A DNA stretch of 64,000 nucleotides, taken from contig JACEEZ010021769.1 in the NCBI GenBank assembly GCA_016584305.1, forward strand, positions 234,343-298,342. The letters are read 5' to 3'. The DNA comes from Chionoecetes opilio (Eukaryota > Arthropoda > Malacostraca > Decapoda > Majidae). Within the stretch, counting starts at the first letter, position 1. Each line of letters starts with the position of its first letter. Of this stretch, positions 54,501 through 64,000 are shown in pieces. Below the pieces are notes generated by a model. The model saw only the letters and a list, made by a program, of their open reading frames with translations, had not been told where the DNA came from and made no database searches. The translations under genes were made by a program, and so were the position numbers.

Positions 54501-56000
54501 AAGCGCTCCGGGTGAAGGCTGCCCCCCACTCACCGACGGAGCCTGGAAGCGAGAACCAGGGCGTCGGTCCCACAAATTCTCCACTCCCGGCAGGAACCTG
54601 GCAGGGACAGATGAAGGTGGGAAAACGGGCGCCAGGGCCCGAAGAATTCGGCCGGAAAAGGGACAACAGAGGGTCGGGATCGGATGTCCTTGGCGGGCGA
54701 GGACAGTGGGGACCGCGACCATGTCGTCCATCTCGAAGCAAGCAGAGAGCGTCACTTCTGGGATCGGGTTCCGAATCGGAGGGGAAGAGAAGAGGGACCA
54801 GCAGCTCCTTGGAACGTTGATGTGGGAGTCTGCGCTCCACCCCGGACACCCGCCGAAAAAACACCTGCCGGGCGTCGGAGGATTGGTAGCCCCCACCCGA
54901 CCGCCGGGGAAGCATCCGGACATTCAGGGTAAGGACCGTGGGGGGGAGGCAGCCACCCCGGTTTCCCGCGGAGAAAACCGCCCTCCACCAACCACTCGTC
55001 CCAGTAGTGGTTGAGGGCCAGGGGAGGGGGACGAGCCGGAGCAAGTCGCGGGGCCGCACCGGAACGGCTGTGTTTCACCACCCGGAACAAGGGAGACGGA
55101 GGGAACGAAGGCGGTCCTAGGGGAGTGACTTCTGCGGCGAAGTGAGCGAGCCGAGAAAGGGGGACTTCCAATGCCTCATTGGACAAAAAAACGGGACACC
55201 CGAAGGCCCGGAAGGAGGCGTGATGAAGCTTTGGCCGCATTTTTCCCCCGAGATTGGCGGAACCGCAGCCGAAAAACGGGGTTCCCATTGCATTGGCCCA
55301 GCCAAGTAACGGGGAAAGAGGGGGTTAAGGGTACGGGACTTACCTTTGTTGGAATAGGACCCCCATCTCCCGCCACCACAAAGCTCGTCCAGAATCGCGA
55401 AACCGCTCTCGCGTGGGCGGGGCGGACCACCAAGCAATCGGTCCAAAAACATGAGGCAATTCACCCTGCAAGACACCATCCGCTGGAGCCAACCACCGGG
55501 GTGAAGCCGCGTAAAAAAACCCTCGGAGGCGATGGAGGAGGCGAAGGGCAGTCTGGTGGAAACTGCCACGTGTCCGATCCCAACCTGGAGGCCAGAAAGC
55601 GCCGGAACCGAGGATGAATGGGGGGAACATGCCAGTAGGCGTCCTTGAGATCGAGGGACGCCATCCAGGCCCCCATTGCCTCAGCCGAGAGGCGGACACT
55701 GGGCCAAGGATCAGCATACGGAAAACCGGGTGGTTGCGCACCAAAATCCGGTTTAGGGGCGGCTGAAAGGTCCACGAGATAAGCGCCCCTTCGAGGAGTC
55801 CTTCTTGGGGACGATGGAAAAAGCGGGAAAGGAAGACCTTTCCCGCGCTTCTCCCAAGACCCCGGAGGAGTGGCATGTCCGACACGGGGCGGCGAGCAAT
55901 GTGGGAGACCGGCCTCGTCCAAGAAAGGAGGTCGACGAAGGGGGCGGTAGGGCCAAATCCAGGGCCAAGAAAGGGGACGTCTCCGGGACCACCCATGGCG
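54501..56000 (-). pseudogene. DIRS-like reverse transcriptase, heavily frameshifted
   Basis: In successive minus-strand frames the RT blocks appear in order. They are 'FSIVPKKDSSKG' (about 55,820-55,785), 'GAYLVDLSAAPKPDF', 'MASLDLKDAYWHVP' with the first catalytic Asp (about 55,660-55,620), 'HPRFRRFLASRLGSDTWQF', and after further shifts 'ALNHYWDEWLVEG' at about 55,020-54,980. That last block is where the family has Y-L-D-D-W-L-V; the second catalytic pair is read here as W-D-E, so it is damaged or mis-sequenced. This 'LDLKDAY' plus 'DDWLV' combination is characteristic of DIRS RT. Confidence 0.75.
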
Positions 56001-58500
56001 GGCACAACCTCTCTGCTCTCTCTCCCCCCGGCCAGGGCTGGCCCGGAAAACCCGGGACAGGAGGCCCCTGAAAGGGAGGGCTCAGAAGCGAGAGCGACCC
56101 TTGGAGGGAGGCTTGGGGACAGTAGCGGGCCCCGAGCGAAAGGGCCCGAGGACCCAAGAGCCCATGAACCCGGAAGGCCCCACACCGACTGGGGCCGACG
56201 AGGATCCGGGGGGCCATCCACACGTGTGGTGAGCACTTTCCTGGGGACTGGCCCCTCCCGACGAGAAGAGGGCCCCTACGAAACACTGCTGGACCCCTTC
56301 CCGGAAACCCCGGCGGAGACGGTTTTTGGGGCCGGAGTAGACACCAGAGTGACGGTGGTGGGGGTTGAGGCGAGACACTAGCTGCAAGGAGGGGCTCCGA
56401 CAATGACCCCGAATCGAAGGGGGATAATCCGGAGGAATCTGCTGTCGAGTCAGCTCGGCCAGGCCCCGGGAACGGGGCCTCGCGCCGAAGAGCCAAGCGG
56501 GCAGTGACGGCCGGTCAATGGCCAGGGCGGACCGTCGGGAGGAGGAGGCGCCGAAAACGCACTCAACAGGGGTTGCGACAAAGCCCGACAGACATCCGAC
56601 ACGGGAGGCCGGGGAAGAGGGGAAAGTGTGATCCACGGCTAGGGAGGGAGGAACAGGCCACTTCCGCCAGGCTGACGAAGGGAAGGCAGGGAGGCGTGTT
56701 GAGGTGAGAGAAGAGGGGTCAGCAGGGGAGCCGTCGGGTTTGCCGCTCCTGAAAGTCCCGGCGAAAAAGCTCCTTCCTTAACCGGTTGCGGCCGCCACGG
56801 GAGGTCCTGGCGAAAAAGCGGGGACACACGGAGGAAATCAGGCCAATCACACGTGGAAAAGCCAACAGAGGGGCCGGGAGAACCGGGATAACGGGGCCCA
56901 GGACGGAGAAAGGGACCCCGGTTCCACCCACTGGTGGTACCCGCTCCTCCCCGACCACTTCGGGCAGGGTCCGGCCGGGCCGTCTTCCAGGGCAAAACCG
57001 TTCTTGGCCCCCGAGAGGGGAAAAAGCCACCTGGGCATCCTGGCTTCCCTCCACGGCACGGGAAAATACGCAATCCCTGACCAAAACTAGGCTTCAGGCC
57101 AGTAAGGAGGCCAGAAGCATCCAAAAAAGGGCCGGCCGACGAAAGGAGAAACCGCAGGCTGCTTCGAGGAAGCTTTCAGGCGAGAGCAAGGAATCCGGCG
57201 GTAGGAGGTTGGACTCCTGGTCCCCCGTCCTCCCGGGGACGCGACGCACCTCCAAGGTCGGGAACTGGGCCCCAGGGAGCCGTTCCTCCAGGAGACGGAC
57301 CGGATGGCAACAAGGCCGCCCGTCAACCGGTTTCACAAAAGCAATCGACGGTGGAATCGGGTTTGCCCAGGTTAAACCATGGGACGGAGGGAAGAAGGAG
57401 GGGGGTCCCAAGGCATCCTCGCGCAAGCGGGACGAGGGGAAGTGCCACCTCGGAAGGCACCTCAGAAAGGAAAGGCGGAGGAAGGGGCCCGGGCGGACAG
57501 GAAAGCCAGGGGGGGAAGTCCCCGAACGAGGTCTCGCTTGGGCACGGGGTTTAGGGCAAGCATCCTCTTCCCCGTCGGGAGCCACACCAGGTTAGTCATC
57601 CTCGACTACCACAGGGACTCATGAAGGAAGGGCACCGGTGAGAGGGAAGGGGCAGGCGGAAGGGGGACTGCGAGCCTCGGTGTCGGAGGAAAATGGGGGG
57701 ACCCAGAAGTTAAGTGGCCCTCATTCTTTGCCATGAAGAGTGGCCCTCCATTTCTTTGCAAGGAAGGAGTTTCCACTGAAGTATTCAAGCCGGAAACCCA
57801 GGAGGCCACAGGAGGGAGGGTGGGGAAGGGACCAGGAGACGCCTGACCAGCCGTAGGAGCACAGGGAACCCACACGGCAAGTCCTCGGACCTGGGAGTTC
57901 GCGTCATGGTGAGGGGGGGAATGAGGAGACCGGCCCAAGGATCTTGCTCCACCGTAGCACGATCGAAGCCCCGAGCTCATTGGAAAGCAAGAGGGGAGGG
58001 GGTCGGGAGTTGCGAGATGGGAGGAGGAGATGGGACGACTTGGCGAGGGCCCAGCCGAGACACCAGAGGGGGAACAGTCCGCCCAGGACAGGAGGGGGAT
58101 AAGGGCTGCGTTGGCGGGAGACTTTCAAAAGGGCTTCGACCACCAATCCGTGAGGTAAGCAATCGGCCTCGGCGGGTTTGCAGGTCCGGGGGTTGGGGGG
58201 GGGGAGGGGGGGGTGGGTAAGGTTTTTGTTTGTGGGGGGTGGGGTAAAGGAGGGGCACACCCCCCCCTCCGGGAGGATTTGAGCCGCAGCCATTCCACAG
58301 CATACCGGGGAATCGGGCCGGGACGAAAAAGGTCCGACATGAAGGGCCACGGGGCGTGCGAGGAGGCAGACTTGTGGCTCGGGGACCTAAAAGAAACACC
58401 GAGCAGCCCTGGGGCCTCCACAATTGATCCGCTGGAAAAGGAAGGGGAAAAACAGTGAGAGGAAAAGGGACTTAGACGCAAACACGAAAACAAACGGCCC
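56001..58500 (-). pseudogene. Probable DIRS-like gag region
   Basis: This lies upstream of RT in element orientation. Minus-strand frames are Pro/Ser/Arg-rich with no domain I can name. Position within the DIRS architecture is the only reason for calling it gag. The frequent overlapping ORFs on both strands reflect GC content. Confidence 0.35.
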
Positions 58501-58509
58501 CCAAACCCC

Positions 58510-59450
58510 CACCTGCATTCTCCGCCACACGCAACTGCCCAGGACCCCCAGTAAGGGATGTCGGGGGAGGGGTGGGGTCGACCCATGGCAGGCCAGGGAC
58601 CGCGCAACTCCCCTACCAAGCCCATGGGAGGGTTTCAGGGGCGGGGGGCAGCGTGGGAAGGTTGGGGCACCAGGCAAGAGGCGACGTAAAAAAACCATCC
58701 GCCATTCTCAGCGACCACACTTGGCAGGCCAGGGGGCGTGGGCAAGACCAGGGGACACCATCAAAACCCCCCGCACCCAGGCCTGCGGAGGGTCCGGGCG
58801 GGGGGTGGGGGCCGGGCTGGGTGTGACACAACGTAAAAAAACCATCCGCCCATCTCCTTACACGTGGCAGGACCAGGAACCACCAAAAACCCCCGGCACC
58901 AAGCCCTTGGGAGGGTCCGGGGGGGGGGGGGGGGGGGCGTGGCTGGGGAGGGAGTGAACAACGTAACCATCCGCCCAATCTCCTTACACGTGGCAGGACA
59001 AGGAACCCACCAAAAACCACCCGCACCAGACCTTGGGGAGGGTCCGGGCGGGGGGGGGGGGGGCTGGGAGGGAAAACTACGTAACCATCCGCCCAACCTC
59101 AGCTGACCACGGGCAGGGGACAGGGACCACCCAAACCCCCGCACCGGCCCGTGGGAGGGTTCCGGGCGGGGGCAGGGGGGGCGGTGATGGGAGAAAACTA
59201 ACGTACAAACATCAGCCCTCTCAAGTGGCTACACGTGGGCAGACAGGTACCACCCAAAAAACCCCGCGCACCAGCCCTTGGGAGGGTCCGGGCGGGGGGG
59301 GGGGGGCGTGGGTGGGAGACAAATACGTAACCATCCGCCAATCTCAGCTTACACGTTGGCAGGACCAAGGGGTCATGTGCCAGGGACGCCTGGCGGGGGA
59401 AATAGCCCAGGGGGGAGGAAAGGGTGGATGAAAGCCGGCGCCCTGGGGGG
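58510..59450. repeat. ~120-bp G-rich minisatellite in the DIRS-like element
   Basis: Units start near 58,697, 58,847, 58,967, 59,084, 59,206 and 59,330 with 'catccgccc', then 'ttacacgtggcaggac', 'ccaccaaaaacc', 'gggagggtccgggcggg' and a G run of 8-20. A more diverged unit precedes at about 58,510-58,690. Unit length is 115-150. It lies between the probable gag and the right terminus, as a 5' untranslated array. The G runs could form G-quadruplexes. Confidence 0.88.
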
Positions 59451-59754
59451 CGTAGCAACACCCACAGACAACAGAACACCAGCCGAATAAAAAAAGATTA
59501 AGACACAGCTGGCCCGGGCCAGGGTGAAGAATTAAAACTTACAAGCATGGCCCGTAAACACCCTACAGAAGGATTTACGAGCATTGGAATGGTAGAAAAA
59601 AAAAAAACTTCACACACCTACCACGTAAACAACGAAAATAAAAACAAAGCAGGTTGGCTGTTACCTATGGCCTGAAGAGAAATAAAAACAAAAAAAAACG
59701 TGTTACAGGAGACCGGAAGCAGGTAGTTTGACGCGCTGAAAGCAAAAAATAAGA

Positions 59755-59972
59755 AGATGGCTTCCGAGCCGGCTGGCGGACAGCCGGCCTCGGTCAGGAT
59801 TTGGGCACGGGCGTTGCCAGACGTTATGTTCTTTTTCTTTTCAGTTAAAGTGTAGCCTGGTTACCTAAAACCAGATGTCGGTTATGGTTGCTGTTAATAC
59901 CAGGGTTTGCCTGGGTGGCGATCTTTTCATATCCTAAGCTTAGTTGCATAGCCTCTAAGGGGACCTAAAATA
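59755..59972. repeat. DIRS-like inverted terminal repeat, right
   Basis: Partner of 52,416-52,638. Confidence 0.88.
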
Positions 59973-60699
59973 CATCTTTGCGCCATTGTGGCGCAGGGAC
60001 GGAGGTGAATTTTCACTCCACATCGGGGATTGAACCTATGTTCTATTAAATAAAAAGTTAATCCTTTACAGGGAAGATCTTGCTTTACTCATCAGAGGCG
60101 CGATGACACTTCCTAGATTGTTAAATCCAATCCAAGGGGATAAACAGTGGTGGTTGAAGACCGCAGTACAAAAAACAACTAAAGGACAGAGCAGTCCTCT
60201 CAGGCCTTTACCCACTGGACGCCATGGAAACATGTTGGCTTACGCAGTTCCCGTATTAGTAGTCAGTAGTAGTAGTCCTTCCTCTTGTTTTTTGTTTTGC
60301 ATTATGATTTTATGTTTCTTACTTGTTATTTTTCATTAGTTGATTAGGTGCAGCAGGAAAAAGAAGAAAAAAAAGGTTTTTAAAGTAGTAGTAGTAGTAG
60401 TATAGAGTATCGAATCAGAATCAGAAGCATTGTGACAATGGCCATTCTAACATTAGTTTAAGTCTACAAATATTATGAATAATGATTATGATAAGGTACA
60501 AACACGGAACAGAATGAATACTCTGAACTCTGGGGGTCTGTATACGAAAAAAAAGTATTATAATACATTATTTTTTCTGTAAAAAAATATTAAAAAAAAA
60601 TCTAATGAAAACAAATAAAACACTTAAAACTTTCATAAAAAGTTACAAATTTAGGAAACCATCCAATACAATGTTATAAAAAAAATCTAAATTAGATTA
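59973..60699. other. No recognised gene
   Basis: Contains 'ttgcgccattgtggcgca' (a small hairpin near 59,977-59,996) and short (TAG)n at 60,386-60,404. No coding region is supported. Confidence 0.4.
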
Positions 60700-61150
60700 C
60701 TGTACTAGATATTAGTATGTTCATATTCAGTATGAACGTCAAGAATTAGAGTAAGAATTTTTTACGTAAAAGGTGATTTTCAAGTGACTTTTCAAAAGTA
60801 TGTAAGGAGGTAGTATCTTTAACTTCGCTAGGAAGGCTGTTCCAGAACCAGGTCCAGTCACATAAAGGGACCTTGTTCCCAAGCAAGTTTTTACATTTGG
60901 GAACATGGATTTGGGTACTGTTGTCTAGGGTTTAACTGGTTGTTCATACCTCACTTTGGGCAGGGAAACAATTGAAGTTTCTGTCTTGTTATTAAAAAGG
61001 AAAAATGGGGTCAACCCTTTTAAAACATATAAAGTCATGACCTGTATGGGTGATTGCCAGTGATGCCCCCTCTTGACAGGCAGGTAACTTGGTTCCCTGC
61101 CCAGAGGTACACATCTATAAAGGTGGTATTGTCCATCGTGGTCGAGTGGT
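60700..61150 (-). pseudogene. LINE C-terminal tail
   Basis: The minus strand gives 'VYLWAGNQVT', then 'HDFICFKRVDPIF', and 'VPLCDWTWFWNSLPSEVKD' in pieces with 'TTSLHTFEKSLKNHLL'. The 'WNSLP..V.....SL..FK..LK' pattern ends many CR1/jockey-type RT proteins. It is probably the 3' end of the LINE whose RT lies at 61,860-63,300; a (TA)n tract and ~500 unrecognised bases separate them. Confidence 0.7.
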
Positions 61151-61202
61151 TTTTAAGTAATGTAAAAGTATTGTAAGTGCCAAGGAATCGAGTAAAACAA
61201 TA

Positions 61203-61219
61203 TACTATTATAAATATAT

Positions 61220-61264
<45 letters not shown>

Positions 61265-61345
61265 TATATATATAATATATATATATAAAATATATTATAT
61301 TTATATATATATATATATAAATATTTTTATATATAGTATATATGT
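61203..61345. repeat. (TA)n microsatellite, interrupted
   Basis: About 140 bases of TA with 'aat' and 'aaa' interruptions. A (CA)n run follows at 61,450-61,466. Confidence 0.95.
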
Positions 61346-61859
61346 ACACTGTGAAGTTGAACGTAATAAAAGTCACGGGGTTTCTTTACAAACGGCCAAT
61401 AAAAGTAATGCTTATAGACAGGACAGAACAATTATTAGGGAAACAAGTACACACACACACACACACTCTCAAAGGAGTCTTCTATCGGAGCGCTGGGGTC
61501 GCGTCCCCTCTTAGTCTGCCGTAACCAGTGTGCAGGCATCTTTTATAGAGGAATTTCCTTTGTTAACAGCTGCTTACACATTCTTGTATTGTCTCCTTTT
61601 CATGAGTGGTAATGAGGGCGTATGGTGATGACAAAGCATGGGACACAATGTTTTCACATTTCAGGATGTTTATCAAACTCCCGATATGCGGCATTCACTG
61701 GTTGTCTCCACACCACCAGGCTGGCTATCCACGTCATCATTTTTAGGCCTGGCCTGGTTATTTCTTTCAGCATAATGTCATCAAAAGGTGGCTTTGCCTC
61801 AGACAATACAGGCGACGGTAGAGGACACAACACATCCTGCTTTTGTTAGATACTAAGAT
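61346..61859. other. No recognised gene
   Basis: Minus-strand reading has no clear LINE block here; it may be degraded LINE or inserted DNA. Confidence 0.35.
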
Positions 61860-63300
61860 TAAACACATACATATATATCTATCCAGTGCCGTAATAAGGA
61901 CCAGTGACTGTATTATGGAAATCCTGGTGGTCGGGTTTAAAAATGATCCGAAGTATATTTATGTGGACAATGGTTCCATTGGTTTTCCTGTACAAATTGC
62001 ATTACGTTTTTCATTAATTATCAGCTTTGGGGCTTGTATGTATGCCCAAGTTCTTAAAGGATCTACTAAGGATGATGAGATTCCTGTCAACATGCATGCG
62101 AATGTCAGGGGGAAATCTGTGACTAAAGCCTCTTGTTTTTACAAAACATACATTTGGGGCTTTTTGGCGTTTAGCATTAGACCATTTAGTGGAAATAACA
62201 GTGTGCTATGTTTTCTGATTTTTTGCTCCTGAGCATAAGTCTCGTATATCGTCAATACTGCCTGTGTGATAAACTGGGTGTCATCAGCATACTGTATTAT
62301 TTCGCACTAAAAAAAAAAAAGACCAGAGCTCATTTACATAAAAAAGATAGAATGGGACCTAGTACCCTTGGGGAACGCCCATAGGATATTCCCGTCTTTT
62401 CAGATATGCATTTTTCATACGCACTGATTGTGTCCTAACACTAAGATAGCTTTGAAACCAAGGAGTCGATGTTTAACTTGGAAAATGGTTTCATTAATAT
62501 CTCGTGACTGACGCTGTCAAATGCTTTGGACAAGTCATAGAGGGTAATAGGGGAAACTTTTTTAAACGATATTCGATATAACTTGTCAGAAAGTTTAAGA
62601 GAGGTGAAACCGTAGACAAAGCCGGTCCTAAAGCCATGCTGAGTTATACTAAGGAGGTGTTTAGTCTCTAGTACTGGGTGAGCTGAGATGCGATTACTTT
62701 TTCTAGTATCTTGGAAATAATTGGTAGAAAGAATAGGGATGGTAGTGTTAGGTACATTCATGTTACCAAACCTTGAAGATAGGAACAACAATATAGTTCT
62801 TTTCCATGCTGTAGGAAAAGCTCCTGTTTACAATAGAAGTATTTACAATTTCAAAATTAGGTATGTTATAATGTTAGGGAAGGGGTCTTTCAAGAAACCC
62901 AGTGGGATGTCATCAGATCCATCGGAGTTAGTGTTCTGCATATCCAAATGATAGTGTTAATGTATTCCCCAATTTGAAGGGGATAGGATTAATTTATACC
63001 ATCAAAATTATGGCATTAGTTTCGGGGTTTACTGGCTGTATTAATGCATCAAAATTACTCAGATTCTGCTGAGATTTCTCAAATGTGTATTTTTCCACTT
63101 CAGAAGAAAATGCATTAAAACATTCAGCTTTGCACTTGATTTCACTATCTTGTTTCTCTCTGCGTCATCGTCATCGTTTGCTGATAACTCAACATTCTTG
63201 TTTATGGCATTAGGAATCAAATCCCTTATAGTCCTCCACGTGGTTATTGTTTCCTCTACTTTCCTCTAATCTTTTAGATAATATTTTTATCTAGCTTGCT
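61860..63300 (-). pseudogene. LINE reverse transcriptase (CR1/jockey-like)
   Basis: On the minus strand: 'IPNFEIVNTSIVNRSF' (about 62,850), 'PILSTNYFQD', 'SITQHGFRTG', 'LYDLSKAFDSVSHEILM' with the first catalytic Asp, 'VPYG..S' reduced, 'IIQYADDTQF' with the catalytic YADD at 62,291-62,280. Then 'NLIILSRSFKNLGIH' near 62,060 is the post-RT 'K.LGI' block. Frameshifts and stops occur throughout. The family differs from the LINEs at 28 kb and 38 kb. The plus-strand ORF over 61,843-62,232 is its shadow. Confidence 0.85.
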
Positions 63301-63600
63301 GAAACAATCCTTGACTTGCCTTTTTTGGTTTTTATAATTAGTCTGCAAATGAACATTTTTTCTGTCTTCCTTAAAATTTTTTTGTGCACAATCTCTTTGC
63401 TGCATTATGGGTTGAGGTCTTCTACTACTAAATATACTACTACTACAACTAGTAGTAGTAGTAGTAGTAGTTAGTAGTAGTAGTAGTTTTGTAGTAGTAG
63501 TAGCAGCAGCAGCAGCAGCAGTAGCATTAGTAGTGTAGTGTATAGTAGCAGTGTAGTGTATAGGGCCCCCAAAATTATGTAAAGAGGGATTCAGCTCTAA
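63301..63600. repeat. (TAG)n/(CAG)n tracts
   Basis: Trinucleotide arrays at about 63,438-63,530 with 'tagtagtag' and 'cagcagcag' runs. Poly-Thr/Ala ORFs across it are artefacts. Confidence 0.92.
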
Positions 63601-63890
63601 TATGGCAAGAAATAAAACAAGGCTTGCAGATATAAAACGATTATGCGTGGTAGGGAGTTTTAATCTTAGGAATATAGACTGGGATTTAATTATAGGAGAC
63701 AATGACGCAGAGGAATTGTTAAATATAGTTCAGGATAACTTAAGGCAAGCAATCAGGGAGCCTCCTAGAGGAGATAATATTCTAGATTATTACTGACAAA
63801 CAGGGAAAGATTAGTTACAGAGGTGGAGGTTGGAGGTACGTTGGGGGGAAAAGCGATCATTATGAAATCAGGTTTTGATTAAAATGGGAG
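63600..63890 (+). pseudogene. CR1-like LINE endonuclease fragment
   Basis: The plus strand reads 'VVGSFNLRNIDWD' (family G-D-F-N; the Asp is Ser here), 'AEELLNIVQDN', 'PPRGDNILD'. After a one-base shift near 63,793 it continues 'LLTNRERLVTEVEVGG' and 'SDHYEIRF', the last with the conserved S-D-H of apurinic-type endonucleases. This is the C-terminal half of the endonuclease. It is probably the same family as the 3' ends at 17.7 and 28.2 kb, and it may continue past the window edge. Confidence 0.85.
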
Positions 63891-64000
63891 TAGGAATAGA
63901 ATGTACGGCAAGAGTACTGCTCAGAATTCATTTGCGGGAATTGAGTTCCATTGAATCCATTGAATCCATTGTAATTGCAGAATGGCCTTCAGAAAGGTTT

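Larger units (their letters stand above)
52416..59972 (-). mobile_element. DIRS-like retroelement with inverted termini and internal complementary region
   Basis: Bases 52,416-52,638 and 59,755-59,972 are inverted copies ('gatcgccacccag', 'cataacgtctggcaa', 'ccagccggctcgg'). Next to the left terminus, 52,741-52,816 contains two blocks complementary to the outermost bases of the left and of the right terminus respectively. Inverted termini plus such a region is the DIRS1 arrangement, used to make a circular intermediate. The RT fragment has the DIRS-type 'SLDLKDAYWHVP'. The element is GC-rich and runs gag (right) to 3' end (left) on the minus strand; a tyrosine recombinase is expected at about 52.9-54 kb but is not readable. 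Confidence 0.82.

Noticed and set aside
52826..59490. Many long ORFs on both strands (up to ~300 codons) as separate genes
   Set aside because: GC content is so high that stops are rare in all frames. Only minus-strand pieces with ordered RT blocks are meaningful; the rest are Pro/Gly/Arg-rich shadows of the DIRS-like element and its minisatellite.
61843..62232. 129-codon plus-strand ORF as a gene
   Set aside because: It is antisense to LINE coding sequence that carries the YADD-following block 'KNLGIH' on the minus strand.

Overview
This is eukaryotic, repeat-dense, apparently intergenic or intronic DNA. Nothing bacterial is present: there are no operons, no ribosome-binding-site-led gene runs and no CRISPR. 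Almost every recognisable protein fragment belongs to a transposable element. These include several non-LTR (LINE) families, a BEL/Pao LTR element, a Ty3/gypsy scrap, a DIRS-type tyrosine-recombinase retroelement, hAT, Tc1, CACTG-ended and Harbinger-like DNA transposons, tRNA-derived SINEs and many foldback or MITE-like elements. Long (TA)n, (GA)n and (TAG)n tracts accompany them. The mixture points to an arthropod, most plausibly a decapod crustacean; that is an inference from TE families and was not tested by a search.

Layout. 1-3.9 kb: an element with ~370-bp terminal inverted repeats around a broken minus-strand gene ending in a cysteine cluster. 3.9-8.6 kb: unrecognised, with inflated homopolymer runs that look like poor consensus. 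8.6-16.95 kb: a minus-strand BEL/Pao element with both LTRs, whose gag-protease and integrase-proximal region survive while RT/RNase H and the integrase core are absent. A Tc1 element (TA duplication) sits in its ORF, and a 2.5-kb CACTGG-ended transposon (TTA duplication) sits in its right LTR. 17.2-18.6 kb: three abutting LINE fragments. 20.5-21.7 kb: minisatellites. 22.2-23.4 kb: a TIR element with a THAP-domain first exon. 24.9-25.7 kb: a gypsy RT scrap and a tRNA-derived SINE. 26.2-30.3 kb: MITEs, microsatellites and a CR1-like LINE tail.

30.7-41.3 kb: two ~420-bp arms in inverted orientation bracket an hAT element with a perfect 8-bp target duplication. Inside that element are an orphan hAT dimerisation domain, a ~570-bp palindrome and a plus-strand gene of the cysteine-cluster type. 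A foldback element and two degenerate minus-strand LINEs follow. 41.6-44.3 kb: a GA tract, two opposed SINE copies and a Harbinger-like element. 45.96-46.47 kb: a MITE 183 bp upstream of the only candidate host exon (46,649-46,811). 48.2-50.7 kb: a degenerate LINE. 52.4-60.0 kb: a GC-rich DIRS-like element with inverted termini, an internal complementary region and a G-run minisatellite. 60.7-63.3 kb: another LINE. 63.6-63.9 kb: a CR1-like endonuclease fragment.

The genes do not cooperate in a pathway. The window is a record of nested insertions, and most coding remnants carry frameshifts or stops. Part of that damage may be sequencing error, because several regions show stretched homopolymers.
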